A stretch of 64,000 nt of DNA, taken from positions 1 to 64,000 of the forward strand of contig CAJXUC010000002.1 in NCBI GenBank assembly GCA_913061315.1, written 5' to 3'. The position numbers and the translations under genes were made by a program. The first letter of the stretch is position 1; the number at the start of each line of letters is the position of its first letter. Positions 49,046 through 59,524 of this stretch are shown piece by piece. The notes below the pieces were generated by a model. It did not search any database. It was given only the letters and a program-made list of their open reading frames with translations, and had not been told where the DNA came from. Origin of the DNA: an uncultured Gammaproteobacteria bacterium (GTDB lineage: Bacteria; Pseudomonadota; Gammaproteobacteria; GCA-001735895).

Positions 49046-49978
49046 CTACTCAACAAAGCTCAAGACTTGATCAATAGAATTCTTTTCAAGTAAAACCATC
49101 AACAGTCGATCCAATCCAATCGCAACACCTGCACACTCGGGCAGTCCAGAATCCAATGCTGAAAGCAGTAATTCATCTGGTGGATAGGGGTCAAGCCCAA
49201 GCGTTAACCTGCGATTATTATCACTATCAAAACGATTCCGTTGCTGTGGACTATCACAAAGTTCTGAAAAACCATTCGCTAATTCTAATCCGTCATAGAA
49301 TAACTCGAAGCGTTCTGCAACACTTGTGTCACTGGCCTTCACTCGGGCCAATGACGCCTGTGAAATTGGATAGTCATAGACAAAAACGTAGCCTTTAATC
49401 TTTGGCGCTATTGCGAGGCTAATCAATAGATCAAGACATTGGTCAACATCTAGCTCTGAGCTAAGGGTTCCGGGCACGAATTGATCGACTCTTTGTCTCA
49501 AAGCGAATAATTTGATTGTATCGATATCAACATTAATATGTTCAAGCACTAACTGTCGGTAACTAATTCGCTGGTATTGATTAGGCTCACCACTGATATC
49601 ATCGATTAGACATTCGATTTCATCCATTAACTGCTGGTAGTCAAATCCAACCCGATACCATTCCAATAGAGTGAATTCTGGATTATGCCGACGACCTTTT
49701 TCGCCTTCACGAAACGCATGACATATCTGATAAATTGAACCACTTCCAGCTGCGAGTAGACGTTTCATTGCAAACTCAGGAGATGTCTGCAGGTACAGTG
49801 TCTGCCCTAAATTCGACGCTTTTATTGATTCGATATTGGCATCGGTATTAGTCGTGGGAGATAGCAGCGCGGTGTCAACTTCAAAACACGACCGCACATC
49901 AAAAAAAGCCCGAATTTGACGATAAATTCGGGCTCTTTGCTTAATAACTGTCAATGAAGCTGAAGGTTGCCAAACCAC
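49046..49978 (-). CDS. epmA: EF-P--(R)-beta-lysine ligase EpmA
   Basis: EpmA (GenX/PoxA) is a lysyl-tRNA-synthetase-like enzyme that attaches beta-lysine to EF-P. The 310-residue product has the class II core: TSPEFAMKRLLAAGSGSIYQICHAFREGEKGRRHNPEFTLLEWYR (motif 2) and ELANGFSELCDSPQQ plus AGVAIGLDRLLMVLL (motif 3). Translation probably starts at GTG (VVWQPSASL), as in E. coli EpmA; upstream residues read through efp. The substrate gene efp ends 13 bases before the start. A strong intrinsic terminator lies inside codons 16-26, so expression should be limited. epmB is not in the window. Confidence 0.95.
   Translation of the reverse strand: MVWQPSASLTVIKQRARIYRQIRAFFDVRSCFEVDTALLSPTTNTDANIESIKASNLGQTLYLQTSPEFAMKRLLAAGSGSIYQICHAFREGEKGRRHNPEFTLLEWYRVGFDYQQLMDEIECLIDDISGEPNQYQRISYRQLVLEHINVDIDTIKLFALRQRVDQFVPGTLSSELDVDQCLDLLISLAIAPKIKGYVFVYDYPISQASLARVKASDTSVAERFELFYDGLELANGFSELCDSPQQRNRFDSDNNRRLTLGLDPYPPDELLLSALDSGLPECAGVAIGLDRLLMVLLEKNSIDQVLSFVE
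49901..49934 (-). terminator. Intrinsic terminator inside the start of epmA
   Basis: On the minus strand AGCCCGAATTT and AAATTCGGGCT form a perfect 11-bp stem with a 6-base loop (ATCGTC), followed by TTTTTT. It sits about 45-75 bases after the epmA start codon and encodes RARIYRQIRAFF in the EpmA frame, a normally conserved stretch. Its position 58-90 bases after the efp stop makes it the efp terminator and an attenuator of epmA. Confidence 0.88.
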
Positions 49979-49991
49979 TGTTTTTTTAACT

Positions 49992-50561
49992 CTATTTTTT
50001 GACGCGTGACATGTAGTCGCTAGATCGCGTATCGATTCGAAGCACCTCACCAATTTCAATAAACAACGGTACCTTTACAATCGCACCTGTTTCTAGCGTT
50101 GCAGGCTTAGTACCGCCTTGGGCGGTATCACCCTTGAGTCCGGGGTCAGTTTCTGTTACTTCTAATTCAACAAAATTAGGGGGCGCTACGCCAATAGGCG
50201 TGCCGTTATAAAGTGTCACTTCATATATATCTTGCGCTTTCAACCACAGGCGACAATCACCGACTGCGTTTTCGTCTGCGGCATGCTGTTCGTAATCTTC
50301 GGGCACCATAAAGTGAAAAAACTCGCCATCGTTGTATAAATACTGCATTTCAATGTCGATAACATCAGCAGCATCCATTGTTTCACCCGACTTAAATGTC
50401 TTATCCAGCACACGACCATTTTTTAAATTACGGATTTTGACTCTACTAAATGCTTGGCCCTTACCTGGCTTTACGAATTCATTTTCGATAATCGAACAGG
50501 GATCGCCATCGACCATTATCTTTAACCCACTTCGAAATTCGCTGGTGTTGTAACTAGCCAT
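49992..50561 (-). CDS. efp: Translation elongation factor P
   Basis: EF-P relieves ribosome stalling at polyproline by binding between the P and E sites. The 189-residue product starts [21 protein letters not shown] and has the modified-loop [17 protein letters not shown] with Lys34, the target of EpmA beta-lysylation, then [12 protein letters not shown] and [28 protein letters not shown] Met 20 codons upstream extends the frame but is not conserved. Divergent from the FimX-like gene; epmA follows at 13 bases. Confidence 0.98.
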   Translation of the reverse strand: MASYNTSEFRSGLKIMVDGDPCSIIENEFVKPGKGQAFSRVKIRNLKNGRVLDKTFKSGETMDAADVIDIEMQYLYNDGEFFHFMVPEDYEQHAADENAVGDCRLWLKAQDIYEVTLYNGTPIGVAPPNFVELEVTETDPGLKGDTAQGGTKPATLETGAIVKVPLFIEIGEVLRIDTRSSDYMSRVKK

Positions 50562-50788
50562 GATGTTTAACTCTGACATATTCTTAAAAGAGAACGGCAT
50601 AATAGCTGATCCAGTGGCCATGAGACAAATCTTTGATTAGAAAAGCTAAAACTAAAGCTAACGACATATGACAGAAATAGTTTACTTGTCAAAATACAGA
50701 CCGATTTAATAACAAAAAATCCAAACTTTGATCGACTGATGTTAAATTAAGTTATGATTACTGACTAACGGATGGCAGCTAAAACTTT

Positions 50789-52876
50789 ATGGATTCTGAT
50801 ATAGTAAAATCAATACGATTACTCATCATTGATATCTGCCTGCAAAAGGCTGAAAACATAACGAGTTCTTTACGTGCTACCGGGCTCGAAGTGCGTGCCG
50901 AATTTGCCGATAATAGCGAAAGCATGTATGCCATACTTGAGACTAAAACTTTCGACCTTGTCTTATTTTCACTCGATATAACCGACTTTACCTTAAAGCA
51001 AGTACAGCAGCTGATCAGTGAATGTGGTCGTCATGTTGGACTGGTTGCTATGACCAATAACCTCACTGACGAGGTAATGGTAAGGACCATTAACGAAGGT
51101 GCACAGGATGTTGTGTCTTCAGGCAATCTTAATCATCTCCTTCAAGTTATTAAACGAGAAGCGTTGAGTCTGTCGATGTCGCGCAAAGCAGGACGAATGG
51201 AATTCGAGTTAATGGAAAACGAAAAGCGTTGCCTATTGTTGCTCGCTAACTCAAAGGATGCCGTTGCCTATCTTTACGAGGGCATGCACATTTATGCTAA
51301 TGAAGTTTATCTAGATTTATTTGGCAAAACCAATTTTAGTGATCTTGAAAGTACCCCCATTGTCGATATGGTATCGGTAGGCCAGCAAGAGGAAGTCAAA
51401 AAATTTCTACGTGCATTGAGTCAGAACAAAAACGAAAGCAATCAGCTTAATCTCCAGCTCTTACTTGATAGTGGTGAGACCATCGAAACTACCTTAGAGT
51501 TTTCTAGAGCACGTTTTGATGGTGAACCCTGCACTCAAATTTTAATTCGTTCTGTAACTGACACTTCCGAACTTGAAACGCAAATTAACTACCTTCATCA
51601 ACATGATTTGGTATCCGGACTATATAATCGTCAGTATTATATGGATGCGTTAAGCATTTCAATTTCGAAGGCAGTTAACGGAATTCAGCGCTATGCAATT
51701 ATATACATTTCGATTGATAATTTCGAATCGATACGCGAGACTATTGGCATTACAGGTTGCGATGTTTTAATAACTAACATTGCCAAAATACTGCAAGAAA
51801 ATACCGCGAAGGATCAACTCTTGGCTCGCTTTGGATCAAACTCCTATGCCATTCTGAGCATTATTACTGATAAAAAATCATTCGACGTTCTATCATCCAA
51901 TATCCATGTTTTGGTTGAACAACATATTTCTGAAATTGATGATCAATCGTTCGGTGTTACCTGTAGCACATCAGTGTGTTACATCGATGAAGTTTCACCA
52001 GATAATGCAAATAAAATGATGACTCGTGCAGAAAAAACCTGTGACGAAGCCCAAAAAGAAGGTGGCAATCGAACCAAACTATATGTACCAAAATCAGGTG
52101 AAATGAGTCAGGAAGAGGCAGATGATGTCGTTGCTCAATCACTCAAGAGTGCCATTGCTGAGAACCGCATTAGCGAGCTTTACGAGCCCTTAGTGAGCAT
52201 TAAATCTGAAGCCGGTGAGCGATATATATCAGGCTTAGCTTTAATGAACATTGATAACACACCCATGGATCGTAACGACTACCAAACTGTGGCCGAGCGC
52301 ACTGGTATGGCTAAAACTCTAGATCGCTGGATAATTTTGCACATCATCAAAAAAATTGCTGAGTTCAATAAAAAATCACGTCAACTTGAGTTCTTTATTC
52401 CATTGAGTATTAACTCAATTTTAGACTCTGACTTGACGCAGTGGGTTTCTGACAATCTCATTAAATCGAATGTATCAGGTGAGCAACTCGTATTTCTGGT
52501 CAATGAAACTGACGTGGTTAATCAGCTTAAAGCCACAAAAACACTTTTTGACGGATTAAAAAAAATCAATTGCCAGTTTGGATTCGACCAGTTCGGAACA
52601 GAAGTTAACTCTTTCCAATTATTCAAACACATTAATGCAGACTATATTCGAATTAGTCTCACCTACATGGAAAAACTGGCCCAAAAGAGTGCCGATCAAA
52701 ATATCATTCGCGAATTAGCCATCGAGGCTTTAAAGGTGAAAGTGAGAGTTATTACGCCAGGGGTCAACAGTGCCGCTCTACTCAGTATGTTGTGGGGTCT
52801 GAGTGTTGATTTTGTTCATGGCGATTTTCTTCAAAAACCCACTAAAGATCTCAATTATGACTTCTCTTTTATGTGA
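50789..52876 (+). CDS. FimX-like degenerate REC-PAS-GGDEF-EAL protein
   Basis: The 695-residue protein has the order of P. aeruginosa FimX: a REC-like domain (about 10-125) with Ser at the usual phospho-Asp position (LVLFSLDI); PAS (150-260); GGDEF (285-430) with RFGSNSYAIL for GGDEF; and EAL (445-690) with GLALM for EALL, DQFGTE for DDFGTG and IRIS for LKID. Both enzyme centres are therefore lost, and the EAL domain would act as a c-di-GMP receptor. FimX controls type IV pilus assembly through PilZ and PilB. Divergent from efp; no pilus gene is adjacent. Confidence 0.85.
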   Translation: MDSDIVKSIRLLIIDICLQKAENITSSLRATGLEVRAEFADNSESMYAILETKTFDLVLFSLDITDFTLKQVQQLISECGRHVGLVAMTNNLTDEVMVRTINEGAQDVVSSGNLNHLLQVIKREALSLSMSRKAGRMEFELMENEKRCLLLLANSKDAVAYLYEGMHIYANEVYLDLFGKTNFSDLESTPIVDMVSVGQQEEVKKFLRALSQNKNESNQLNLQLLLDSGETIETTLEFSRARFDGEPCTQILIRSVTDTSELETQINYLHQHDLVSGLYNRQYYMDALSISISKAVNGIQRYAIIYISIDNFESIRETIGITGCDVLITNIAKILQENTAKDQLLARFGSNSYAILSIITDKKSFDVLSSNIHVLVEQHISEIDDQSFGVTCSTSVCYIDEVSPDNANKMMTRAEKTCDEAQKEGGNRTKLYVPKSGEMSQEEADDVVAQSLKSAIAENRISELYEPLVSIKSEAGERYISGLALMNIDNTPMDRNDYQTVAERTGMAKTLDRWIILHIIKKIAEFNKKSRQLEFFIPLSINSILDSDLTQWVSDNLIKSNVSGEQLVFLVNETDVVNQLKATKTLFDGLKKINCQFGFDQFGTEVNSFQLFKHINADYIRISLTYMEKLAQKSADQNIIRELAIEALKVKVRVITPGVNSAALLSMLWGLSVDFVHGDFLQKPTKDLNYDFSFM

Positions 52877-52881
52877 AACAA

Positions 52882-52927
52882 TTGTTGTCCACTGTCAAGC
52901 TCTCAGCCAGTGAACAATGCACAACAA
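52882..52927. terminator. Two-part inverted repeat between the FimX-like gene and parC
   Basis: TTGTTGT (52882-52888) pairs with ACAACAA (52921-52927), and CACTG (52890-52894) with CAGTG (52908-52912), in the gap between convergent genes. It has no U-tract. Confidence 0.4.
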
Positions 52928-52939
52928 CCTCTGCCGTCG

Positions 52940-55192
52940 CTAACCAGTCACTTCCAGATCAGTGACGTTCTGGTAGCCACGTGGTAACTTTTGTCCTCGT
53001 TTTCCACGCTCAATTCGATAGTCTTCAAGATCTCTCAACGACATTGTTTTATATTTCTTACCTGAATGAATAATCAACGTTTGTTTAGCCGATAAACAGA
53101 TAACAAAACTCACAATTTCTTCGCCTGTTTTAAGACGTTTGGGTGGAATACCCAGTATTTTATTACCCTTACCTTTCGATAACTGTGGAATTGCTTTTGC
53201 GTCAACCAGACCGATATAACCGTCACTGGTAATCGATACAACAACATCAGTATCAACATTTTTAATTAAGTTAGCGTGAATCAACTTTGCCCCACTGGAA
53301 ATGCTAATTAGAGCTTTACCGTTTTTATTACGCGTCAGCATATCTTCAAAAAAGCATAAAAAACCATAGCCATGTGAAGTTGTCATTAGGAAGAGTTGAT
53401 CATTACGAGCCATTAAACAATCAACGAACTCAGCACCAGTCGCGGGTTTAAATCGACCGGTCAGTGGCTCACCTTGCCCCCTAGCAGAGGGCAAGGTGTG
53501 GGCAGATAATGCATAACTTCGCCCATGAGAATCAATAAATACCGCACTTTGATTGCTCTTGCCCTGAGCCATGCCTTGAAAGCTATCACCCGACTTATAA
53601 TTCAAACCTAATACATCAATATCATGTCCTTTGGCGGCTCGCACCCAGCCAGCAGTTGATAACACTACGGTTAAGGCTTCCGATGGAATGAGCTCATTTT
53701 CATCCATTGCTTTCGCCATTTTTCGGCTCACAATAGGTGAACGCCGGTCGTCACCATAGGTTTCAGCATCTTCAATAATTTCATTTTTAATCAATGTTTT
53801 TAGTCGACGCTCTGAGCTTAATAACTTTTCAAGTGATTGCTTTTCTAGTTGAAGTGCATCTTGCTCCGCCCGAATTTTCATCTCTTCAAGCTTGGCCAAA
53901 TGGCGCAGCTTTGTTTCGAGGATAGCTTCCGCTTGAATCTCTGAAATATTAAAAGTCTTTATTAACGAAGCTTTGGGATCCTCTTCATAACGAACAATTC
54001 GAATAACTTCATCTAAGTTTAAGAATGCAACCAACAATCCATCCAGAATATGGAGGCGTTTGTCGACTTTATCCAATCGCCATTCAAGCCGCCTACGCAC
54101 AGTACTGACTCGAAAAGCGATCCACTCCTGTAAAATTTGCTTAAGATTTTTAACCTGAGGCCGGCCATTAGTACCAATCACATTCATGTTCACGCGATAG
54201 GTTTTTTCGAGATCTGTTGTTGCAAACAGATGTCGCATTAGCGCATCAACATCTACTCGATTGGAGCGCGGCACGATGACCAGTCGAGTGGGGTTTTCAT
54301 GGTCAGACTCATCGCGCAAGTCATCTACCATTGGTAGTTTCTTAGCCAACATTTGCTGTGCAATTTGTTCTAACACTTTGGCACCAGACACCTGATGTGG
54401 CAACGCCGTAAGAATGATATCGCCATCCTCACGTTCATAAAGAGAACGAATGCGAATAGAACCATGGCCTGTTTCATACATCGACCGCAGCTCTTCATTC
54501 GGTGTAATAATTTCAGCATCAGTTGGGTAATCTGGCCCTTTCACCAATTCAAGCAGTTCGTCTAGGGTGGTTCGAGAGTTATCCAATAACTGGATACAGG
54601 CACTTGCCACTTCGCGCAAGTTGTGAGGTGGTAAATCAGTAGCCATACCCACCGCTATGCCCGTTGTGCCATTGAGCAATATATGGGGTAGCCGTGCAGG
54701 CAATAATGAGGGCTCCTGCATGGTTCCGTCAAAATTTGGAACCCAGTCGACCGTTCCAAGGCCCAGTTCTTGTAGTAGTAACTTTGAAATACCTGAGAGG
54801 CGTGATTCTGTATAACGCATCGCTGCAAAAGATTTTGGATCATCTGGAGAACCAAAATTTCCCTGACCATCAATTAACGGATAGCGATAAGAAAAGTCCT
54901 GTGCCATCAAAACCATGGCTTCATAACATGCGGTATCACCATGTGGATGAAATTTACCCAAAACGTCACCAACAGTTCGTGCTGACTTTTTGTGTTTTGA
55001 GCTGACGGATAATCCGAGCTCTGACATGGCATAAATAATGCGCCTTTGGACTGGCTTTAAGCCATCACCAATATGTGGCAATGCTCGGTCTAAGATAACG
55101 TACATCGAATAATCGAGATAAGCTTTCTCTGTGAAAATACTGAGTGGCTCTTTCTCTACACCTTCGTAGTTAAGTTCTAAATTTCCAGGCAT
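52940..55192 (-). CDS. parC: DNA topoisomerase IV subunit A
   Basis: ParC is the cleavage subunit of topoisomerase IV, which decatenates daughter chromosomes. The 750-residue product begins [20 protein letters not shown] and has the winged-helix segment with the active Tyr ([11 protein letters not shown]), [20 protein letters not shown] and the C-terminal beta-propeller. The residue equivalent to E. coli Ser80 is Thr. It starts two bases after the parE stop, with GGAG at the end of parE as ribosome site, so the pair is a coupled operon. An upstream Met 13 codons earlier is rejected. Confidence 0.98.
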   Translation of the reverse strand: MPGNLELNYEGVEKEPLSIFTEKAYLDYSMYVILDRALPHIGDGLKPVQRRIIYAMSELGLSVSSKHKKSARTVGDVLGKFHPHGDTACYEAMVLMAQDFSYRYPLIDGQGNFGSPDDPKSFAAMRYTESRLSGISKLLLQELGLGTVDWVPNFDGTMQEPSLLPARLPHILLNGTTGIAVGMATDLPPHNLREVASACIQLLDNSRTTLDELLELVKGPDYPTDAEIITPNEELRSMYETGHGSIRIRSLYEREDGDIILTALPHQVSGAKVLEQIAQQMLAKKLPMVDDLRDESDHENPTRLVIVPRSNRVDVDALMRHLFATTDLEKTYRVNMNVIGTNGRPQVKNLKQILQEWIAFRVSTVRRRLEWRLDKVDKRLHILDGLLVAFLNLDEVIRIVRYEEDPKASLIKTFNISEIQAEAILETKLRHLAKLEEMKIRAEQDALQLEKQSLEKLLSSERRLKTLIKNEIIEDAETYGDDRRSPIVSRKMAKAMDENELIPSEALTVVLSTAGWVRAAKGHDIDVLGLNYKSGDSFQGMAQGKSNQSAVFIDSHGRSYALSAHTLPSARGQGEPLTGRFKPATGAEFVDCLMARNDQLFLMTTSHGYGFLCFFEDMLTRNKNGKALISISSGAKLIHANLIKNVDTDVVVSITSDGYIGLVDAKAIPQLSKGKGNKILGIPPKRLKTGEEIVSFVICLSAKQTLIIHSGKKYKTMSLRDLEDYRIERGKRGQKLPRGYQNVTDLEVTG

Positions 55193-55194
55193 TT

Positions 55195-57108
55195 TTATAT
55201 CTCCGCCAAATCGCCTTTTGCCTGTAACCAATCTTTACGATCAGCGGCACGCTTTTTGGACAACATCATATTCATAATTTCAAAGGTGTTATCACCAGGC
55301 TCCATCGTTAACTGCGCTAAACGACGGGTATCAGGAGCGATGGTACTTTCGCGAAGTTGCATTGGATTCATTTCTCCCAAACCTTTAAATCGGGTTACAG
55401 AGATTTTTCCTTTTCTTTTTTCAGCGTTTAACCGATCAATAATGCCATCTCGCTCGGCTTCATCTAACGCGTAATACTTATCCTTAGCAATATCTATTCG
55501 ATACAGCGGCGGCTTAGCAACATAAACATGTCCTTGCTCAACCAAGGGCTGAAAATGCCTTAAGAATAGAGCACACAGTAGCGTTGCTATATGTAATCCA
55601 TCCGAGTCTGCATCAGCTAAAATACATATCTTGCCATATCGTAAATTAGAAATGTCATCAGAGGCGGGGTCAACACCAATAGCCACTGAGATATCATGGA
55701 CTTCCTGAGACGCTAGTACCTGATCGGAAGAAACCTCCCAAGTATTTAGAATTTTGCCCCGCAGAGGCATGATGGCCTGAAAAATTCGATCTCTGGCTTG
55801 CTTGGCTGAACCGCCTGCCGAATCACCTTCGACCAAAAATAATTCGGTACGAGTCACATCCTGACTACTACAATCAGCTAGTTTTCCGGGCAATGCTGGG
55901 CCAGAAGTGACCTTTTTGCGGACAATTTTTTTTGCACTTTTGAGTCTTTTTTGTGCGCTCGAAATCGCCATTTGCGCCAATAAATCACCTGTATCAGCAT
56001 GCTGGTTTAACCATAAACTGAAAGCGTCTTTCGCTACACCGGAAACAAAAGCCGCTGTTTCACGAGACGATAAGCGCTCTTTTGTTTGACCCGAAAATTG
56101 TGGATCAGACATTTTTACTGACAAAATGAAGCTCACTTTGTCCCAGACATCATCAGGCGCTATCTTAATCCCACGGGGTAGCAAACTACGAAATTCACAG
56201 AATTCTCTAATCGCATCAGTAATACCAGTACGTAATCCATTAACATGCGTACCGCCCTGAGCCGTGGGCACTAAATTCACATAACTTTCTGTGATGGCTT
56301 CTCCCCCCTCTGGCAGCCAGAGTATTGCCCATTCAGCGGCTTCATGCTCGCCCTTAATAGATGTTACAAAGGGAGCTGAAGGCAATAACTCAAAGCCCGC
56401 TAAAGCATCCAGCAGGTAATCTGAGAGACCGTCTTCGTAATACCATTCATAGGAATCGGTAGTCTTTTCTTCGTAAAATTTAACGCGCAAGCCTGGACAC
56501 AAAACAGCCTTGGCTCGAAGTACATGTTTTAGTTTTGATACGGAGAATATTGCGCTGTCAAAATATTCTGATGCGGGCCAAAACCGTATGGTGGTGCCCG
56601 TGTTCTTTTTACCTACGCTGCCAATCTCTTTCAAGTCGACCGTTTTATCACCATTTTCAAACCCAATTAGAAACTCTTTGCCGTCTCGACGAACGCGAAC
56701 ATCAAGCTTTTTTGATAGGGCATTAACAACTGATATACCTACACCATGCAAACCGCCCGAGAACTGATAGTTTTTGTTAGAAAATTTACCCCCAGAATGT
56801 AATTTTGTGAGAATGACTTCGACACCCGGAATGCCCTGTTGGGGGTGGATATCAACCGGCATGCCACGGCCGTCGTCAATGACACTTAAAGACTGATCTG
56901 CATGTAGAATAATGCCTATCTCAGTTGCGTGGCCCGCGATCGCTTCATCGACACTATTGTCGATCACTTCTTGTGCAAGGTGGTTTGGCCGAGTGGTGTC
57001 CGTGTACATGCCCGGACGCTTTTTAACAGGATCCAGTCCCGTTAGAACTTCGATCGAAGCGGCATCGTATTGATTATTCAAAAGTTGTGTTACCCGTTGG
57101 TTCGTCAT
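55195..57108 (-). CDS. parE: DNA topoisomerase IV subunit B
   Basis: ParE is the ATPase subunit of topoisomerase IV. The 637-residue product has the GHKL site ([45 protein letters not shown]), and the TOPRIM/metal region ([40 protein letters not shown]). The start at [10 protein letters not shown] is chosen over a Met eight codons upstream. A TATAAT lies about 25-30 bases ahead of the start on the minus strand. The gene is divergent from the thioredoxin-like gene. Confidence 0.97.
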   Translation of the reverse strand: MTNQRVTQLLNNQYDAASIEVLTGLDPVKKRPGMYTDTTRPNHLAQEVIDNSVDEAIAGHATEIGIILHADQSLSVIDDGRGMPVDIHPQQGIPGVEVILTKLHSGGKFSNKNYQFSGGLHGVGISVVNALSKKLDVRVRRDGKEFLIGFENGDKTVDLKEIGSVGKKNTGTTIRFWPASEYFDSAIFSVSKLKHVLRAKAVLCPGLRVKFYEEKTTDSYEWYYEDGLSDYLLDALAGFELLPSAPFVTSIKGEHEAAEWAILWLPEGGEAITESYVNLVPTAQGGTHVNGLRTGITDAIREFCEFRSLLPRGIKIAPDDVWDKVSFILSVKMSDPQFSGQTKERLSSRETAAFVSGVAKDAFSLWLNQHADTGDLLAQMAISSAQKRLKSAKKIVRKKVTSGPALPGKLADCSSQDVTRTELFLVEGDSAGGSAKQARDRIFQAIMPLRGKILNTWEVSSDQVLASQEVHDISVAIGVDPASDDISNLRYGKICILADADSDGLHIATLLCALFLRHFQPLVEQGHVYVAKPPLYRIDIAKDKYYALDEAERDGIIDRLNAEKRKGKISVTRFKGLGEMNPMQLRESTIAPDTRRLAQLTMEPGDNTFEIMNMMLSKKRAADRKDWLQAKGDLAEI

Positions 57109-57132
57109 ATTGGCTGGTAATAGCTGCGCCAA

Positions 57133-57178
57133 ATTATAGCGTCATCGTACTTGTAATTGTGAGTATGTTGCCTAATAT
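57133..57178. promoter_or_regulatory. Divergent promoter candidates parE / thioredoxin-like gene
   Basis: On the minus strand TATAAT (57133-57138) lies ahead of parE, with a poor -35. On the plus strand TTGTAA (57151-57156), 16 bases, then TAATAT (57173-57178) precede the thioredoxin-like gene. Both are pattern matches only. Confidence 0.35.
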
Positions 57179-57207
57179 ACTCAGTCACTTTTTTAGGAAA
57201 CGGTATT

Positions 57208-58071
57208 ATGAGCGAGTCACCTTATATTCACAATGTAAACGCCCAAAATTTCCAATCAGTCGTACTTGAAAACTCTCTCAACGTACCCGTATTGGTCGAT
57301 TTTTGGGCTGATTGGTGTCAACCCTGCCAGACATTGATGCCCATGTTAGCAAAGCTGGCCGAAGAATATGGCGGCAAATTTATACTCGCTAAGGTCAATA
57401 GCGACGAAGAACAAGAGCTAGCGAGCCATTTTGGAATCAAAAGTCTACCAACCATGAAGCTTTTTGTAGATGGAAAAATTGTCGGTGAAAAGATGGGCGT
57501 GTTGCCAGAACCAGAAATACGTGCCTTCATCGATCAGTATATTACCAATGAATCAGACAACCTAATGGATGCCGCTAATGCAGCATTTGAACAAGGGAAT
57601 ACAGTAGAGGGCTTATCGATGATGAATCAAGCGCTTGCTCTGGATCCAACCAATGCTGATCTTAAAATTAGCATGGCGAGCGTCGTAATGTCTCAAGGCG
57701 ACAAAGATAGTGCTTTAGCGTTACTTGGTTCACTCAGCGATGACGACAAGAAAAAGCAGGAAGCGGTCAAGTTATTCGCTACCATCGACTTATCTGCCCA
57801 GCTAGAAGGTATTCCATCGCTGGAAGAAATTGAAAGTGATTTGGCCAAAGACCCGGGGGATTTGATGGCCTTATTGCATAAGAGCACCCATTTATCAGCT
57901 CAGGGGAATCATGAATCCGCAATGGATTGTCTGTTAACGATGGTACAAACTGATTTACAATTTCAAGACGGTGCTGCTCGTAAAGGGTTATTTGTTTTAT
58001 TCGACATGCTCGGTGGCGAACATCCCGCTGTGCAAAAATGTCGGCGTAAACTTTTCACCTTGCTGCATTAA
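57208..58071 (+). CDS. CnoX (YbbN)-like thioredoxin with TPR-type tail
   Basis: CnoX is a thioredoxin-fold chaperone that protects clients from oxidation. The 287-residue product has an N-terminal thioredoxin domain (VPVLVDFWADWCQPCQTLMPMLAKLAEEYG) followed by TPR-like helices (NLMDAANAAFEQGNTVEGLSMMNQALALDP and DLMALLHKSTHLSAQGNHESAMD). Unlike E. coli CnoX, whose motif is SxxC, this protein keeps both cysteines (WCQPC) and could have reductase activity. It stands alone, divergent from parE, with a 3' hairpin. Confidence 0.94.
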   Translation: MSESPYIHNVNAQNFQSVVLENSLNVPVLVDFWADWCQPCQTLMPMLAKLAEEYGGKFILAKVNSDEEQELASHFGIKSLPTMKLFVDGKIVGEKMGVLPEPEIRAFIDQYITNESDNLMDAANAAFEQGNTVEGLSMMNQALALDPTNADLKISMASVVMSQGDKDSALALLGSLSDDDKKKQEAVKLFATIDLSAQLEGIPSLEEIESDLAKDPGDLMALLHKSTHLSAQGNHESAMDCLLTMVQTDLQFQDGAARKGLFVLFDMLGGEHPAVQKCRRKLFTLLH

Positions 58072-58103
58072 AATAAGCCAACATGAGCATTTTTATAACT
58101 TTG

Positions 58104-58135
58104 TCATCTGAAATAGTGCTTTATATTTCAGATGA
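58104..58135 (+). terminator. 12-bp perfect hairpin after the thioredoxin-like gene
   Basis: TCATCTGAAATA pairs with TATTTCAGATGA, loop 8 bases, 33 bases after the stop and 90 bases before metY. It has no U-tract. A 3'-end hairpin is most likely; a control site of metY is possible. I see no SAM riboswitch or MetJ-box pattern in the gap. Confidence 0.55.
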
Positions 58136-58224
58136 GAATAATGTATCTGGAAATATCATTTATTGACCGTATATCACTCAACTATAGTGCAAGCCTGTTT
58201 TATTTACTGAAAGGATAAAAATCT

Positions 58225-59502
58225 ATGAAGCTGGAGTCACTTGCACTACATCACGGTTATGAATCTGAGGCAACAACCAGAGCTGCCGCCGTCCCTATTT
58301 ATCAAACTAGCTCCTATACTTTTGATAACACACAACATGGGGCAGACCTGTTTGACTTAAAGGTACCAGGCAACATTTACACCCGAATCATGAACCCAAC
58401 TACTAATGTATTGGAACAGCGCCTCGCAGCCATGGAGGGAGGTGTCGCCAGCCTAGCCGTGGCGTCTGGCATGGCTGCTATTACTTATGCCATTCAATGC
58501 ATTTGCGAAGTGGGCGACAATATTGTTAGTACCAGTCAGCTGTATGGGGGTACCTATAACCTATTCGCACATTCCTTACCGAAACAGGGAATAGAGGTTC
58601 GCCTGCTGTCACATGATGATTTTGACGGTTTTGAAAAAGCAATAGATAGCAAAACAAAAGCCATCTTTTGTGAATCAATCGGTAACCCTGCTGGTAATAT
58701 TGTTGATATTGAAAAACTGGCTGAAATTGCTCATCGGCATGGTGTTCCCGTTATTGTGGATAACACGGTGGCTACGCCCTACCTATGCCAGGCATTTAAA
58801 AAGGGTGCTGACATTATTATCCACTCTCTTACTAAATATATTGGTGGCCATGGCACTTCTATTGGTGGCGTTATCATCGATTCAGGTAAATTTGACTGGG
58901 TGGCAAATAAAGAACGTTTCCCAGTTTTAAATGAACCAGACCCCTCTTACCATGGCGTTGTTTACACCGACGCTTTAGGTCCAGCGGCTTATATTGGCCG
59001 ATGTAGAGTAGTCCCATTGCGAAATACCGGTGCGGCTATTTCTCCTATGAATGCTTTTCAAATACTACAGGGATTAGAAACGTTAGGCTTGCGCATGGAA
59101 AGACATTGCGAAAATGCAGAGAAACTAGCTCATTATCTGTATGATCATAAAAAAGTTGCCTGGGTAAACTATGCGACGCTTCCTGATAGCCCTTATAAGG
59201 CAATGTCGCAAAAAATCACAGATGGCAAGGCATCTGGCATCCTCAGCTTTGGTATTCACGGGGGTGTAGAAGCAGGAACTCAGTTTATTGATGCATTACA
59301 AATGATTTTACGTCTAGTCAATATTGGTGATGCCAAATCGCTAGCTTGCCACCCCGCATCTACCACGCACAGGCAGTTGAATGAGACTGAACTAGCAGCC
59401 GCGGGAGTAAGCGATGATCTAGTGAGAATCTCAGTGGGTATTGAAAACATTGATGACATAATTGCCGATGTAAGCCAAGCGTTGGAATGCGTGACCACTT
59501 AG
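58225..59502 (+). CDS. metY: O-acetylhomoserine sulfhydrylase (aminocarboxypropyltransferase)
   Basis: MetY makes homocysteine from O-acetylhomoserine and sulfide with PLP, a direct sulfhydrylation route to methionine. The 425-residue product has GNIYTRIMNPTTNVLEQRLAAMEGG, ASGMAAITYAI, VDNTVATPYLCQ and the PLP-Lys region IIHSLTKYIGGHGTSIGGV, with the C-terminal LACHPASTTHRQL and RISVGIENIDDIIAD. The AAAGGA-type ribosome site is well placed. No other met gene is adjacent. Confidence 0.95.
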   Translation: MKLESLALHHGYESEATTRAAAVPIYQTSSYTFDNTQHGADLFDLKVPGNIYTRIMNPTTNVLEQRLAAMEGGVASLAVASGMAAITYAIQCICEVGDNIVSTSQLYGGTYNLFAHSLPKQGIEVRLLSHDDFDGFEKAIDSKTKAIFCESIGNPAGNIVDIEKLAEIAHRHGVPVIVDNTVATPYLCQAFKKGADIIIHSLTKYIGGHGTSIGGVIIDSGKFDWVANKERFPVLNEPDPSYHGVVYTDALGPAAYIGRCRVVPLRNTGAAISPMNAFQILQGLETLGLRMERHCENAEKLAHYLYDHKKVAWVNYATLPDSPYKAMSQKITDGKASGILSFGIHGGVEAGTQFIDALQMILRLVNIGDAKSLACHPASTTHRQLNETELAAAGVSDDLVRISVGIENIDDIIADVSQALECVTT

Positions 59503-59524
59503 CGCTGTTAAAGAAAAGACCCAT

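Noticed and set aside
52940..55192. Thr at the ParC position equal to E. coli Ser80, as a quinolone-resistance mutation
   Set aside because: Thr is conservative and can be the wild-type residue in non-enteric species; resistance cannot be inferred from one sequence.
58072..58224. SAM riboswitch or MetJ box before metY
   Set aside because: Only a simple hairpin is present, with no k-turn/aptamer pattern and no AGACGTCT-type boxes.
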